Origin: Soonwooa sp032078105
GTDB taxonomy: Bacteria > Bacteroidota > Bacteroidia > Flavobacteriales > Weeksellaceae
Direction of reading: 5' to 3'
NCBI GenBank assembly: GCA_046269235.1
Contig: JBJZOS010000003.1
Location: forward strand, 186,001 to 250,000
Length of the DNA stretch: 64,000 bases
Each line of letters begins with the position of its first letter. Within the stretch, counting starts at the first letter, position 1. Below the pieces are notes generated by a model. That model was not told the origin of the DNA, made no database searches, and worked only from the letters and a program-made list of their open reading frames with translations. Position numbers and translations under genes: made by a program. Shown in pieces: positions 7,784 through 16,286 of this stretch.

Positions 7784-8719
7784 ATGCAAGTTTTTAAAAT
7801 AAAACCTTCGTACCAAATTATCATTTTCGTGATACTTGCGACGCTAAGTGTCAGTGGATTAATAAGTTCGCCAATTGCGTTGTTATTAGGTTTAATAATG
7901 GCAATTTTTCTCGGTAATCCTTTTGAAAACACAGTTTCTAGTTATATTCATAAGCTTTTACAAATTTCGATTGTTGGTTTAGGATTTGGTTTGCATCTCG
8001 ACGAAGCGCTCAAAGTTGGTCAATCAGGATTTTTATTAACTATCGGTAGCATTTCAATTATTTTTATTGTTGGATATTTTTTAGGAAAACTTTTAAAAAT
8101 AGAACGACCTCTCACCTACCTCATTTCTGTGGGAACAGCAATTTGTGGTGGTAGCGCCATTGCAGCAGTTTCTCCGATTATTAAAGCCAACACCAAGCAG
8201 ATTTCACTAGCTTTAGCCATAGTTTTTTCGCTTAATTCGATTGCATTGTTTATCTATCCGAGTGTTGGACATTGGTTAATGATGTCGCAACATGATTTTG
8301 GATTATGGTGTGCGATCGGCATTCATGACACAAGTTCGGTGGTGGGCGCGGCGAGCAAATATGGTGATGACGCCTTGAAGACGGCGACAACAGTTAAGCT
8401 GGCAAGAGCACTATGGATTATTCCTGTTTCGATTTTAACCATGTTTTTGTTTAAAACAAAAGGAACAAAAATTAAAATTCCGTGGTTTATAGCTTATTTT
8501 ATTCTTGCAATTTTATTGAGCACCTATTTTCCGATTCTTGATTCGATAAGTCCTACGATTACTAAAATTTCGAAACTTGGCTTAAATTTAACCTTGTTTT
8601 TAATAGGTTCAACCTTGTCACTAGAAGCTCTTAAATCCATCAGTTTCAGACCACTACTTCTTGCAATTATCTTGTGGATTGTCATTAGTATTGGAAGTTT
8701 GATACTAATTTTAAACTAA
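7784..8719 (+). CDS. YeiH/UPF0324-family membrane protein (putative sulfate exporter family)
   Basis: The 311-residue protein consists almost entirely of about ten hydrophobic segments. It carries the family signatures VGLGFGLHLDEALKVGQ, SVGTAICGGSAIAAVSPIIKA and WCAIGIHDTSSVVGAASKYG. The family (Pfam Cons_hypoth698, E. coli YeiH) is annotated as a putative sulfate or sulfonate-related exporter, but transport has rarely been shown directly. It is a single gene between decayed genes, and it is intact with no internal stop, which implies selection. Its link to the sulfur locus 2 kb downstream is suggestive only. Confidence 0.85.
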   Translation: MQVFKIKPSYQIIIFVILATLSVSGLISSPIALLLGLIMAIFLGNPFENTVSSYIHKLLQISIVGLGFGLHLDEALKVGQSGFLLTIGSISIIFIVGYFLGKLLKIERPLTYLISVGTAICGGSAIAAVSPIIKANTKQISLALAIVFSLNSIALFIYPSVGHWLMMSQHDFGLWCAIGIHDTSSVVGAASKYGDDALKTATTVKLARALWIIPVSILTMFLFKTKGTKIKIPWFIAYFILAILLSTYFPILDSISPTITKISKLGLNLTLFLIGSTLSLEALKSISFRPLLLAIILWIVISIGSLILILN

Positions 8720-8796
8720 AACCTGATTAAAAATTTTAGCATTAATATGTAAATATGCTTTAAAACTATCTGCATTTATCTTGCAAAAATTAAAAA

Positions 8797-9334
8797 ATGT
8801 CAAAACCAGAAAGACACCCAAAAGTTGACGCTTAACTTGGTAAAAAATCCAAATGGATTGAAGAAGTCTCGGCTTTGCGCGACCTGGTTTTAGAATTTGA
8901 TGTTCAGGAAGATTTTAAATGGTATCAGGCATGCTACAAAATTGATGGCAAGAATATTATTATCCTTGGGCCTTTCAAAGATTTTTGTGTTTTGAGTTTT
9001 TTCAAAGGCGTTTTGCTGGAAGATCCTAAAAACCTACTGAAACAAATGGATGAAAATTCGCAATCTAGTCGTGTTGTTAAAATTACAGGTCTTGAGCAAA
9101 TTCCGAAGTATAAAACGGTTATCGAGATCTTATAAAACAAGCGATTAACAACAAAAAAGAAGGCAAGAAAGTGGCGATGAAAGCGGCTTCGGAATATGAA
9201 GTTCCTGAAGAGTTAAAGCTCTTGTTTAACGATACCCCCTGATTTGAAAATTGCTTTAAAAAATCGAAACCTGGGCGCCAACGCGCTTATCTTCTCCACT
9301 TTTCGGCCCCTAAACAATCTAAGACACGATTTTT
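8797..9334 (+). pseudogene. decayed YdeI/OmpD-associated family gene (DUF1801-like)
   Basis: The frame opens at an ATG (8797, MSKPERHPKVDA) and meets a TAA after 12 codons. It then continues in the same frame as LGKKSKWIEEVSALRDLVLEF...WYQACYKIDGKNIIILGPFKDFCVLSFFKGVLL, which is the conserved core of this family. A second stop follows at 9133. Past it the homology shifts frame (EGKKVAMKAASEYEVPEEL, then remnants of the RQRAYLLHFSAPKQSKTR tail near 9275-9325). At least two stops and two frameshifts are present. The internal open frame 8875-9135 is only a fragment. The family is poorly characterised. Confidence 0.85.
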
Positions 9335-9440
9335 GAGAATTGAGAATTTTATTTCGAACGTAATGAAAGTTAAATGTTTTCAAGAATAAAATGATTTTTG
9401 TGCTCTTTCAATAAAATTTACTAACTTTAAAGAAAAAAAT

Positions 9441-9854
9441 ATGGAAACGATTAAAATTGACATCACTATTTTGGCTCCTGCTTCCAAGGTTTGGGAATTA
9501 TATACGCAATCTGCGCACATTGAAAAATGGAATGTCGTCGATAAGCGATGGAAATGTAGTGCGTCGAATGTCGATTTCCGTGAAGGTGGCGAATTTAAGA
9601 ATACAATGAGCTTAAGAGATGGCAGTTATTCTTTTGATTACGCAGGCACCTTTGAAAGTATCGTCCCTGGCCAAAAAATTATCTATCGTACAAAAGATGG
9701 TCGAACGGTGGTTGTCGACTTCGAAACAATTGATCCGACGACGACAAGAATTTCTCAAGAGATTGAACCTGAAAAACTTAATTCTTTTGAGAGTCAACGT
9801 CAAGAGTATTATGACATTCTCAATAATTTTCATAAATATGTTGAGAATCATTAA
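9441..9854 (+). CDS. SRPBCC / AHSA1-type ligand-binding protein
   Basis: The 137-residue protein has the hallmarks of the START-like SRPBCC fold, in particular the AHSA1 (DUF1857-like) group: an N-terminal strand METIKIDITILAPASKVWELYT, then HIEKWNVVDKRWKCSASNVDFREGGEF, central GSYSFDYAGTFESIVPGQKIIYRTKDGR and a C-terminal helix. This fold forms a deep hydrophobic pocket. Members range from lipid or polyketide binding to Hsp90 activation, so the substrate cannot be named. It is a single gene ending at a shared terminator with the convergent DUF6891 gene. Confidence 0.85.
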   Translation: METIKIDITILAPASKVWELYTQSAHIEKWNVVDKRWKCSASNVDFREGGEFKNTMSLRDGSYSFDYAGTFESIVPGQKIIYRTKDGRTVVVDFETIDPTTTRISQEIEPEKLNSFESQRQEYYDILNNFHKYVENH

Positions 9855-9856
9855 AA

Positions 9857-9890
9857 CAAAAAACGCTTCGAAAATTCGAAGCGTTTTTTT
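9857..9890. terminator. bidirectional terminator
   Basis: A 12-bp stem AAACGCTTCGAA/TTCGAAGCGTTT (9861-9886) is flanked by A- and T-runs. It serves the SRPBCC gene on the plus strand and the DUF6891 gene, whose stop codon lies within its right flank, on the minus strand. Confidence 0.85.
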
Positions 9891-10542
9891 ATGCTTTTCT
9901 ACTTTTAATCATTCTTTTTACGACTAAATCATAATCTAACAAATCCAGATTTTTTTCATCATAAAAAAGTTCCCATTTGAAATTAGAAATCAAAATTTTT
10001 GTGGTAGGAGATTCATTCCAGATTGTTTCGAATCCATGCTTATTAAGAACCTCAACAAGCTTTCGTCCAACAGAAATTGTAACCTCATCATCTTGATTAT
10101 CATCTTTTTGGAAAGCTATATAGAGACTTAGATCGGCTTTAGAAATTGCCATTGACAAATCTTGCTCGTGATAAAAACAATAACCATCGGAAACGATTTG
10201 GTTGTCGCGTAAACTTCTCTCAACCTCCAGCACTTTATATTCGCCATCGCTTGTTGTGTAACCTGCATTGTGAAGCGCAATGATATTATCATCGGAAAGA
10301 TTGTTAAAAACATCGACCAGACGATCAGTATCAGGTGTATTTTTCCAAATTTTACTTTCTTCTAATCGGTTTTGCGATTCGGTTTCTATGTGTTTATTTG
10401 CCCACTCTTCCGAAATTTCATTTTCTAATTCGTTGTCTTCAATCTCCTCTAAAATATTCTCTTTAATTTCGTCAAGTGACAAAAAACCCATTCGTACTTG
10501 GTTTTCTATTGACTCAAAGATAAATGCTTCGTTTTCTGTCAT
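9889..10542 (-). CDS. DUF6891-like protein
   Basis: The 217-residue soluble protein has an acidic N-terminal half (SLDEIKENILEEIEDNELENEISEEWANKHIETE) and a C-terminal half matching DUF6891: NAGYTTSDGEYKVLEVERSLR, SLYIAFQKDDNQDDEVTISVGRKLVEVLNKHGFETIWNESPTTKILISNFKWEL. Proteins with this domain are cytoplasmic and of unknown role; they often occur beside immunity or stress genes, but no such neighbour is evident here. No signal peptide or membrane segment is present. It is a single gene. Confidence 0.7.
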   Translation of the reverse strand: MTENEAFIFESIENQVRMGFLSLDEIKENILEEIEDNELENEISEEWANKHIETESQNRLEESKIWKNTPDTDRLVDVFNNLSDDNIIALHNAGYTTSDGEYKVLEVERSLRDNQIVSDGYCFYHEQDLSMAISKADLSLYIAFQKDDNQDDEVTISVGRKLVEVLNKHGFETIWNESPTTKILISNFKWELFYDEKNLDLLDYDLVVKRMIKSRKA

Positions 10543-10728
10543 TAATTAAAGATTTATAACTCATTAAAAATATGAATTTACTTAAAATTAAAAGTCTTTA
10601 CAAACAGTTTTAAAACAAATTTAATATGGATAAAAATAATAAGGCTCTTTATAGATATTATATTTTTCCAATTCTCACTTCATATTCATTACTTCACATG
10701 AAAGGAATTGTTTAGCAATAACATCTGC

Positions 10729-12246
10729 TTATAGTAAGGTTTTTAGAATAGATATCAAACTCATGACAATGACCAAAGTACCTACAACGACAAACATTTT
10801 TTTTGTCGGTAGTTTGGAAGTGAGCATTGCTGAAAAAGGAGCCGTGAAAACACCTCCAAGCAGAAGTCCTAATACAATATTCCAATGATGAATACCAATG
10901 GTAAAAATAAATGTAGTAGCACTTGTTATCGTCAACAAAAACTTGGCTAGAGTTGAACTTCCGACCACATATCTTGGTGTTCTTCCTTCTTTAATCAATG
11001 TCCCAGTAACCAATGGTCCCCATCCGCCTCCAGCAAAAGAATCAATAAAACCTCCAACAAATCCTAATACTCGAAGATTGGTTTTCTTTTTAGTTTTCAA
11101 AGAAATTTCTTTTTCTCCTTTAAAAGCATTTTTCAAAATATTAACACCCAAATATAAAGTATAGCACGCGATAATAGGTCTCACAATATGTGCATAATAT
11201 TCGCCGTAATGAGACAAAGTTAAGGCACCAACTATGGAACCTATGATTGCCACAGGAAATAGTATCCAGACCATTTTTCTGTTGACATTTCCTAATTTGT
11301 AATGACTAAAACTCCCCGCCGCTGTGGTAAAAGATTCTGCAGAATGAATACTCGCACTAATGACTGGCGGAGGTACATTTAATAATAACAGAATGCTAGT
11401 ACAAATGACACCGTATCCCATGCCCATTGATCCGGCCACGATTTCTGCCAGAAAACCTACCAACAGCATCCAGTAAAAAACATGACCGTCCTTATTAAGA
11501 AAAACCTGAATATCCTGAGACAGATTGAAATTATAAATAATAATTCCTAACACGCCAAAAAGAATCATAACGCCGATTATCGCTAAGTAAATGTTAGCTT
11601 TTTTCTGAACATTTTTTGTAACCTTAATCAATTCCTCTATTTCAAGGTCGGATGGTTTCGCTTTTTCTTTATTATCGTTGAGATATTGCGTTTTTAATTT
11701 GTTAAGTTCTTTTGTTTTTAAATTAAAATCTCCTTTTAACTGATTTCGGATATTGTGCATATTGTCCAATACCTCATCCATTTTGTCAGGAATAGTATCC
11801 ACTAGAATCTCTCGAATTCTATTGTTAATAGTTGGGGATTTTCCATTGGTGGAAATCGCTATTTTAAGATTTCTTTTTTTAACAATTGATCCTAGATAAA
11901 AGTCAGATAATTCGGGTTGATCTGCGATATTGACAAGCAAGTTACAATCATGAGCATCTTTTTGAATTTGTTCTGCTAAAGCTACATTATCCACCGCTGC
12001 TATAACAAGTTGTACATCACGAAAGTCATTTGTTTCATAAGCTCTTTCGTACAATGTCAAGTCAGGAAATGTTCTTCTTAAAGCTTTAACTTCTGGAAGA
12101 ATTACTTTAGCGACAAGCTTTATAGAGACTCTAGGAGAGTTAGCAACAACGGATTCTAATTTTTCTAAGGCAATAGATCCACCTCCAATTATTAATAATG
12201 ATAATTTTTCAAGTTTTAAAAATGCTGGGTATAACGTATTGCTCAT
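10729..12246 (-). CDS. siroheme-synthase N-domain fused to a TSUP (TauE/SafE) transporter
   Basis: This 505-residue protein joins two functions. Residues 1-150 match precorrin-2 dehydrogenase (CysG N-terminus/Met8): LLIIGGGSIALEKLESV (NAD-binding), VNIADQPELSDFYLGSIV and IAISTNGKSP. Residues 150-210 form a charged helical linker. A membrane helix follows (about 217-237), then a TSUP permease of 6-8 helices (AEIVAGSMGMGYGVICTSILL, ASIHSAESFTTAAGSFSHYKLG, GFVGGFIDSFAGGGWGPLVTGTLI). TSUP proteins move sulfite, sulfate or organosulfonates. Dehydrogenation of precorrin-2 leads to siroheme, the cofactor of sulfite reductase. It is the last gene of the sulfur operon, 23 bases after cysK. No uroporphyrinogen methyltransferase or sulfite reductase is in view. 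Confidence 0.88.
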   Translation of the reverse strand: MSNTLYPAFLKLEKLSLLIIGGGSIALEKLESVVANSPRVSIKLVAKVILPEVKALRRTFPDLTLYERAYETNDFRDVQLVIAAVDNVALAEQIQKDAHDCNLLVNIADQPELSDFYLGSIVKKRNLKIAISTNGKSPTINNRIREILVDTIPDKMDEVLDNMHNIRNQLKGDFNLKTKELNKLKTQYLNDNKEKAKPSDLEIEELIKVTKNVQKKANIYLAIIGVMILFGVLGIIIYNFNLSQDIQVFLNKDGHVFYWMLLVGFLAEIVAGSMGMGYGVICTSILLLLNVPPPVISASIHSAESFTTAAGSFSHYKLGNVNRKMVWILFPVAIIGSIVGALTLSHYGEYYAHIVRPIIACYTLYLGVNILKNAFKGEKEISLKTKKKTNLRVLGFVGGFIDSFAGGGWGPLVTGTLIKEGRTPRYVVGSSTLAKFLLTITSATTFIFTIGIHHWNIVLGLLLGGVFTAPFSAMLTSKLPTKKMFVVVGTLVIVMSLISILKTLL

Positions 12247-12269
12247 GTTCGTTATTATTTTTAAATAAT

Positions 12270-13181
12270 TTAGAAGAGCCCTTCTACAGACAAGTATCTT
12301 TCTCCGGTATCATAATTAATGCTAAGAATTTTAGCGTTAGGTTGTATTTCGGGTAAGTATTTTTCGATAGCGGCTAATGCAGCTCCTGTCGAAACTCCTA
12401 CAAAAAGTCCTTCTTTTTTTGCGGCATCGATGGCATATCTATAAGCTTCTTCCTTACCTACCGTAACCACTCCGTCCAAAAGAGAGACATCCAAAATACC
12501 AGGAACAAAACCTGCTCCTAGTCCTTGTAATGGATGTGGCGCTGGACTTCCTCCGCTTAATACAGGAGATAATGCGGGTTCCACAGCAATTACTTTCACA
12601 TTAGGAAATTTTTCTTTCACCGTCTTTGCGATTCCTGTAATGTGTCCTCCCGTTCCTACGCCTGTAATGATGTAATCCAAACCATCGGGGAAATCCTGCA
12701 AAATTTCTTGAGAGGTGCTTTCCACATGTGCTTTTACATTGGCAGGATTATCAAATTGCTTTGGAATCCATGAATTGGGTATTTCTTCAGCCAATTCACT
12801 GGCTTTTTCAATAGCTCCTTTCATGCCTTTTTCTCTTGGTGTCAGCACGAATTCTGCACCGTAAGCCTCCATAATTTTGCGTCGTTCTATACTCATGCTT
12901 TCCGGCATTACAAGGATAAGTTTATAACCTTTTACCGCTGCAACCAATGCAAGTCCGATACCTGTGTTTCCGCTGGTAGGCTCAATGATCGTGCTGTCTT
13001 TATTTAATAATCCTGTTGTTTCTGCATCTTCAACCATTGCCAATGCAATTCTGTCTTTGATGCTTCCGCCAGGGTTGCTTTTTTCAAGTTTAATCCAGAT
13101 TTCATGATCTGAATTGAAGAGTTTATTAATTCTTACAACGGGCGTATTCCCAATTGTTTCCAATACATTTTGAAATTTCAT
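12270..13181 (-). CDS. cysK: cysteine synthase (O-acetylserine sulfhydrylase)
   Basis: The enzyme uses pyridoxal phosphate to replace the acetate of O-acetylserine with sulfide, giving cysteine. The 303-residue product carries the PLP lysine in KLEKSNPGGSIKDRIA, the substrate loop TSGNTGIGLA, the phosphate-binding GVGTGGHITGI and GVSTGAALAA. Length and motifs fit CysK/CysM; the separation between the two is not possible here. The gene lies 29 bases after epsC, which makes its substrate, and is followed by the siroheme/TSUP fusion. Confidence 0.95.
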   Translation of the reverse strand: MKFQNVLETIGNTPVVRINKLFNSDHEIWIKLEKSNPGGSIKDRIALAMVEDAETTGLLNKDSTIIEPTSGNTGIGLALVAAVKGYKLILVMPESMSIERRKIMEAYGAEFVLTPREKGMKGAIEKASELAEEIPNSWIPKQFDNPANVKAHVESTSQEILQDFPDGLDYIITGVGTGGHITGIAKTVKEKFPNVKVIAVEPALSPVLSGGSPAPHPLQGLGAGFVPGILDVSLLDGVVTVGKEEAYRYAIDAAKKEGLFVGVSTGAALAAIEKYLPEIQPNAKILSINYDTGERYLSVEGLF

Positions 13182-13210
13182 ATTTTATATTTTTTATTTA
13201 TTCTGTTCTA

Positions 13211-14041
13211 TTATATTACAAAGCTTAAGGATTCTGGTAATGGAGTATTGTCCTTTATTTTTATTTCACTTTTATGATAGACGAGAGAATTGGCAGGTAC
13301 ATTTTGCGTAATCCATACATTTCCACCAATAATACTATCTCTTCCAATTGTGGTTTCGCCTCCCAAAATAGTTGCTCCCGAATAGATAATGACATCATCT
13401 TCGATATTGGGATGCCTTTTCTGATGGGCTTTTTCTTTAGAAACATTTAACGCTCCCAAGGTGACACCTTGATAGATTTTAACATTATTCCCGATAATGG
13501 AGGTTTCTCCTATAACAATACCTGTTCCGTGATCAATAAAAAAAGACTTTCCAATACTTGCACCGGGATGAATATCAATTCCGGTTTTGCTGTGTGCATA
13601 TTCCGAAATAACACGTGGCAGAATTTTCACTTCCTGAAGCCATAGCTGATGTGAGATACGATAAACATAGGTGGCAAAAAAGCCAGGATATGCCAAGTAA
13701 ACTTCTTCTAGCGAATCCGCTGCAGGATCGAATTCCAAAATAGATGTTGCATCCAGTACCAGCTGATTATAAAGCTCTGGTAAAGCTTCAAAAAATTGAT
13801 TAACCTGTTTTTCAGTAAGGGTTTTATCGCCTGTTACCGTATTGATAAGGTCGGACAGTGTTTCCTGAAGTTCTTCAAAATTTCTTTTCAGCTGATCTTC
13901 TGTATTTCTTTTTTGAGGTAAGAAAAGTGTTTCATACAAATCTTTCACCCATTTTTTGGTCTTTACTTTATCAAAGAATCCGTGGATACTGTTTTGTTTC
14001 GAGTGATGAATTCTTTCAATCAATTGGTCTGAAATTGCCAT
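13211..14041 (-). CDS. epsC: serine O-acetyltransferase (EpsC/CysE type)
   Basis: The product transfers acetyl from acetyl-CoA to serine, the committed step toward cysteine. The 276 residues consist of a helical N-terminal part (about 1-130) and a left-handed beta-helix of hexapeptide repeats (HPGASIGKSFFIDHGTGIVIGETSIIGNNVKIYQGVTLGA...). The catalytic His-Asp region (IDHGTGIVIGET, TGIDIHPGA) is intact. The longer N-terminal part and sequence style fit the EpsC branch found in Bacteroidetes and plants. It starts four bases after the cysN stop, so the two genes are tightly coupled. Confidence 0.93.
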   Translation of the reverse strand: MAISDQLIERIHHSKQNSIHGFFDKVKTKKWVKDLYETLFLPQKRNTEDQLKRNFEELQETLSDLINTVTGDKTLTEKQVNQFFEALPELYNQLVLDATSILEFDPAADSLEEVYLAYPGFFATYVYRISHQLWLQEVKILPRVISEYAHSKTGIDIHPGASIGKSFFIDHGTGIVIGETSIIGNNVKIYQGVTLGALNVSKEKAHQKRHPNIEDDVIIYSGATILGGETTIGRDSIIGGNVWITQNVPANSLVYHKSEIKIKDNTPLPESLSFVI

Positions 14042-14045
14042 TTTT

Positions 14046-15284
14046 TTATTGCATTATGCAGGCTGCAACAGTTGAATTGGACGTCTCATCCACCAAAATT
14101 GCAGCGCCAGTTGTTTTATTATTAGTAAAGCTATCATACACCAATGGTTGTGCCGTACGAAGCCTAACTTTTACAATGTCATTAAGTTTAATATCATCAT
14201 TAGCTCCTTCTCTACTAAAGTTATTAACATTGATCTTGTAATCGATCTCTTTGACAACAGCTTTTACAAGTCTATTATTTTGTTGCAAAAAATATTTGTT
14301 CCCAAGTTGCAAAGGCTTCTGATCTAGCCAGCATAACAGAACTTCGAGGTCTTTTTCCACAGTCGGAAGAAGGTCTTGAGTTGCAAAAATATCTCCTCTG
14401 CTGATATCTAAATCGTCAGCAAGATGAATCACCACTGGTTGACCTTCAAATGCTTCATCCTTTTCAAAACCATTAATTTCAATTTTCGTGATTGCGCTAG
14501 TTAAATTTGATGGAAGAATGTGGATTTTATCTCCTTTCGTGAATTTTCCACTAAGTACTTGTCCGGCATAACCTCTGTAATCATGTAGTTCTTCAGTCTG
14601 AGGTCGAATCACATATTGTACTTGAAAACGGCTTCCTTTATTTTTATCTTCATGCAATGTTACTTGTTCAAGATAATTTAAAAGTGAATCTCCTTCATAC
14701 CAATCTGTTTGGGGAGATTTTGAAACAATATTATCACCTTTTAATGCAGAGATCGGGAAATAACTTACGTCATTCAGTCCCAGATTTTCTGCAATTTTTG
14801 CATAGTTTGATTTGATATTTTCAAAAACTTCTTCTGCATAATCTACCATATCCATTTTATTAATGGCTACAGCTACTTTTTTCAGTTTTAAAAGAGAAGC
14901 AATAATGGAATGTCTTCTGGTTTGTTCAATAACACCTTTACGAGCATCAATAAGAATGACCATCAAATCAGACTTGGATGCTCCTGTAATCATATTACGT
15001 GTATATTGTATATGGCCGGGCGCATCAGCAATAATAAATTTTCTTTTTGCTGTTGAAAAATAACGATAAGCAACATCGATGGTAATGCCCTGTTCTCTTT
15101 CAGCACGCAGACCGTCTGTTAAAAGAGCAAGGTCTACTCCGTCTTCATTTTTGTTTTTGGAGTGTTTTTCGAGAACTTCCAATTGATCCTGTAAAATACT
15201 TTTGCTATCGTAAAGCAGTCTGCCGATAAGGGTACTTTTACCATCATCGACACTTCCTGCGGTAATAAATTTTAATATATCCAT
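14046..15284 (-). CDS. cysN: sulfate adenylyltransferase subunit 1 (GTPase)
   Basis: CysN is the GTPase that drives CysD in forming adenosine 5'-phosphosulfate (APS) from sulfate and ATP. The 412-residue product has the elongation-factor-like G motifs: AGSVDDGKSTLIGRLLYD (G1), DAPGHIQYTRNM (G3) and NKMD (G4), followed by two beta-barrel domains. It lacks the C-terminal APS kinase domain present in CysNC proteins. No separate cysC is seen, so the pathway here probably reduces APS directly. It lies 80 bases after cysD. Confidence 0.96.
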   Translation of the reverse strand: MDILKFITAGSVDDGKSTLIGRLLYDSKSILQDQLEVLEKHSKNKNEDGVDLALLTDGLRAEREQGITIDVAYRYFSTAKRKFIIADAPGHIQYTRNMITGASKSDLMVILIDARKGVIEQTRRHSIIASLLKLKKVAVAINKMDMVDYAEEVFENIKSNYAKIAENLGLNDVSYFPISALKGDNIVSKSPQTDWYEGDSLLNYLEQVTLHEDKNKGSRFQVQYVIRPQTEELHDYRGYAGQVLSGKFTKGDKIHILPSNLTSAITKIEINGFEKDEAFEGQPVVIHLADDLDISRGDIFATQDLLPTVEKDLEVLLCWLDQKPLQLGNKYFLQQNNRLVKAVVKEIDYKINVNNFSREGANDDIKLNDIVKVRLRTAQPLVYDSFTNNKTTGAAILVDETSNSTVAACIMQ

Positions 15285-15364
15285 TTGTTTTTAGTAATAA
15301 GTAAAAAATTAGTATTGATGAAAATACACTGTGTACTCGCGCAACAATTATTTTTTATAATTAA

Positions 15365-16273
15365 TTAAAAATAGCCTCCTTTTTTTCGGTCTTCCATTGC
15401 CGCTTCGGTCACTCTATCGTCAATTCTGGTTTCTCCACGTTCAGAAATTCTGGTGGCCATTATTTCATCAATTACTTCATCTATGGTCACAGCATTAGAT
15501 TCTACAGCCGCAGTGCAGGTCATATCGCCTACCGTACGATAACGTATTTTTTTTGTGGTGATGATATCCTCTGGCTCCAAAAAAATATGTGCGGAGCTAG
15601 CAAGCCACTGTCCATCAAAGTCTATCACTTCTCTTTCATGCGAAAAATAAATTGAAGGAAGCCCAATTTTCTCTCTGCGGATATAATTCCAAATATCAAG
15701 CTCTGTCCAGTTACTGATCGGAAAGACTCTCACATTTTCTCCTTTGTGAATTTTTCCGTTGAAGATATTCCACAATTCAGGACGTTGAAGTTTAGGATCC
15801 CATTGACCAAACTCATCACGGACTGAAAATATTCTTTCCTTTGCACGGGCTTTCTCCTCATCTCTTCTAGCTCCTCCTATACAGGCATCGAACGCAAACT
15901 CTTCAATTGTATCAAGAAGTGTATAAGTCTGCAGCCAATTTCTACTAGGAAATTTACCTTTAGTCTCCGTTAATTTTTTACTTTTTATTGTGTCTTCCAC
16001 TTTTCTAACCACTAGATTTACATCTAATTGTTTTACCAATTGGTCGCGAAAATCCAAAACTTCCGGAAAATTATGTCCTGTATCTACATGTACAAAGATA
16101 AACGGGATTTTCCCATGAAAAAATGCTTTATTGGCTAGATGAGCCAATACAATACTATCTTTTCCTCCACTGAATAATAAGGCAGGACGCTCAAATTGGC
16201 CTGCAACTTCTCTTAATATATAGATAGATTCAGCTTCTAACTGATCTAAATAGTTTAACTGATGTATCGACAT
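15365..16273 (-). CDS. cysD: sulfate adenylyltransferase subunit 2
   Basis: CysD is the catalytic ATP-PPi-lyase subunit that adenylates sulfate. The 302 residues show the PP-loop SGGKDSIVLAHL, the conserved FPSRNWLQTYTL and GGARRDEEKARAKER, the VFPISNWTELDIWNYI segment and the C-terminal tail MEDRKKGGYF typical of the family. Size is normal. It sits 13 bases after cysH and before cysN; both partners are needed for activity. Confidence 0.97.
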   Translation of the reverse strand: MSIHQLNYLDQLEAESIYILREVAGQFERPALLFSGGKDSIVLAHLANKAFFHGKIPFIFVHVDTGHNFPEVLDFRDQLVKQLDVNLVVRKVEDTIKSKKLTETKGKFPSRNWLQTYTLLDTIEEFAFDACIGGARRDEEKARAKERIFSVRDEFGQWDPKLQRPELWNIFNGKIHKGENVRVFPISNWTELDIWNYIRREKIGLPSIYFSHEREVIDFDGQWLASSAHIFLEPEDIITTKKIRYRTVGDMTCTAAVESNAVTIDEVIDEIMATRISERGETRIDDRVTEAAMEDRKKGGYF

Positions 16274-16286
16274 TTGTTTCTATTTT

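Noticed and set aside
9889..10542. DUF6891 protein as part of an anti-phage system
   Set aside because: It is a solitary gene with no nuclease, ATPase, reverse transcriptase or other defence partner next to it.
10627..10716. A 29-codon frame (MDKNNKALYRYYIFP...) in the gap upstream of the DUF6891 gene's start
   Set aside because: Very short, no ribosome-binding or promoter signal, and composition as expected from AT-rich noncoding DNA.
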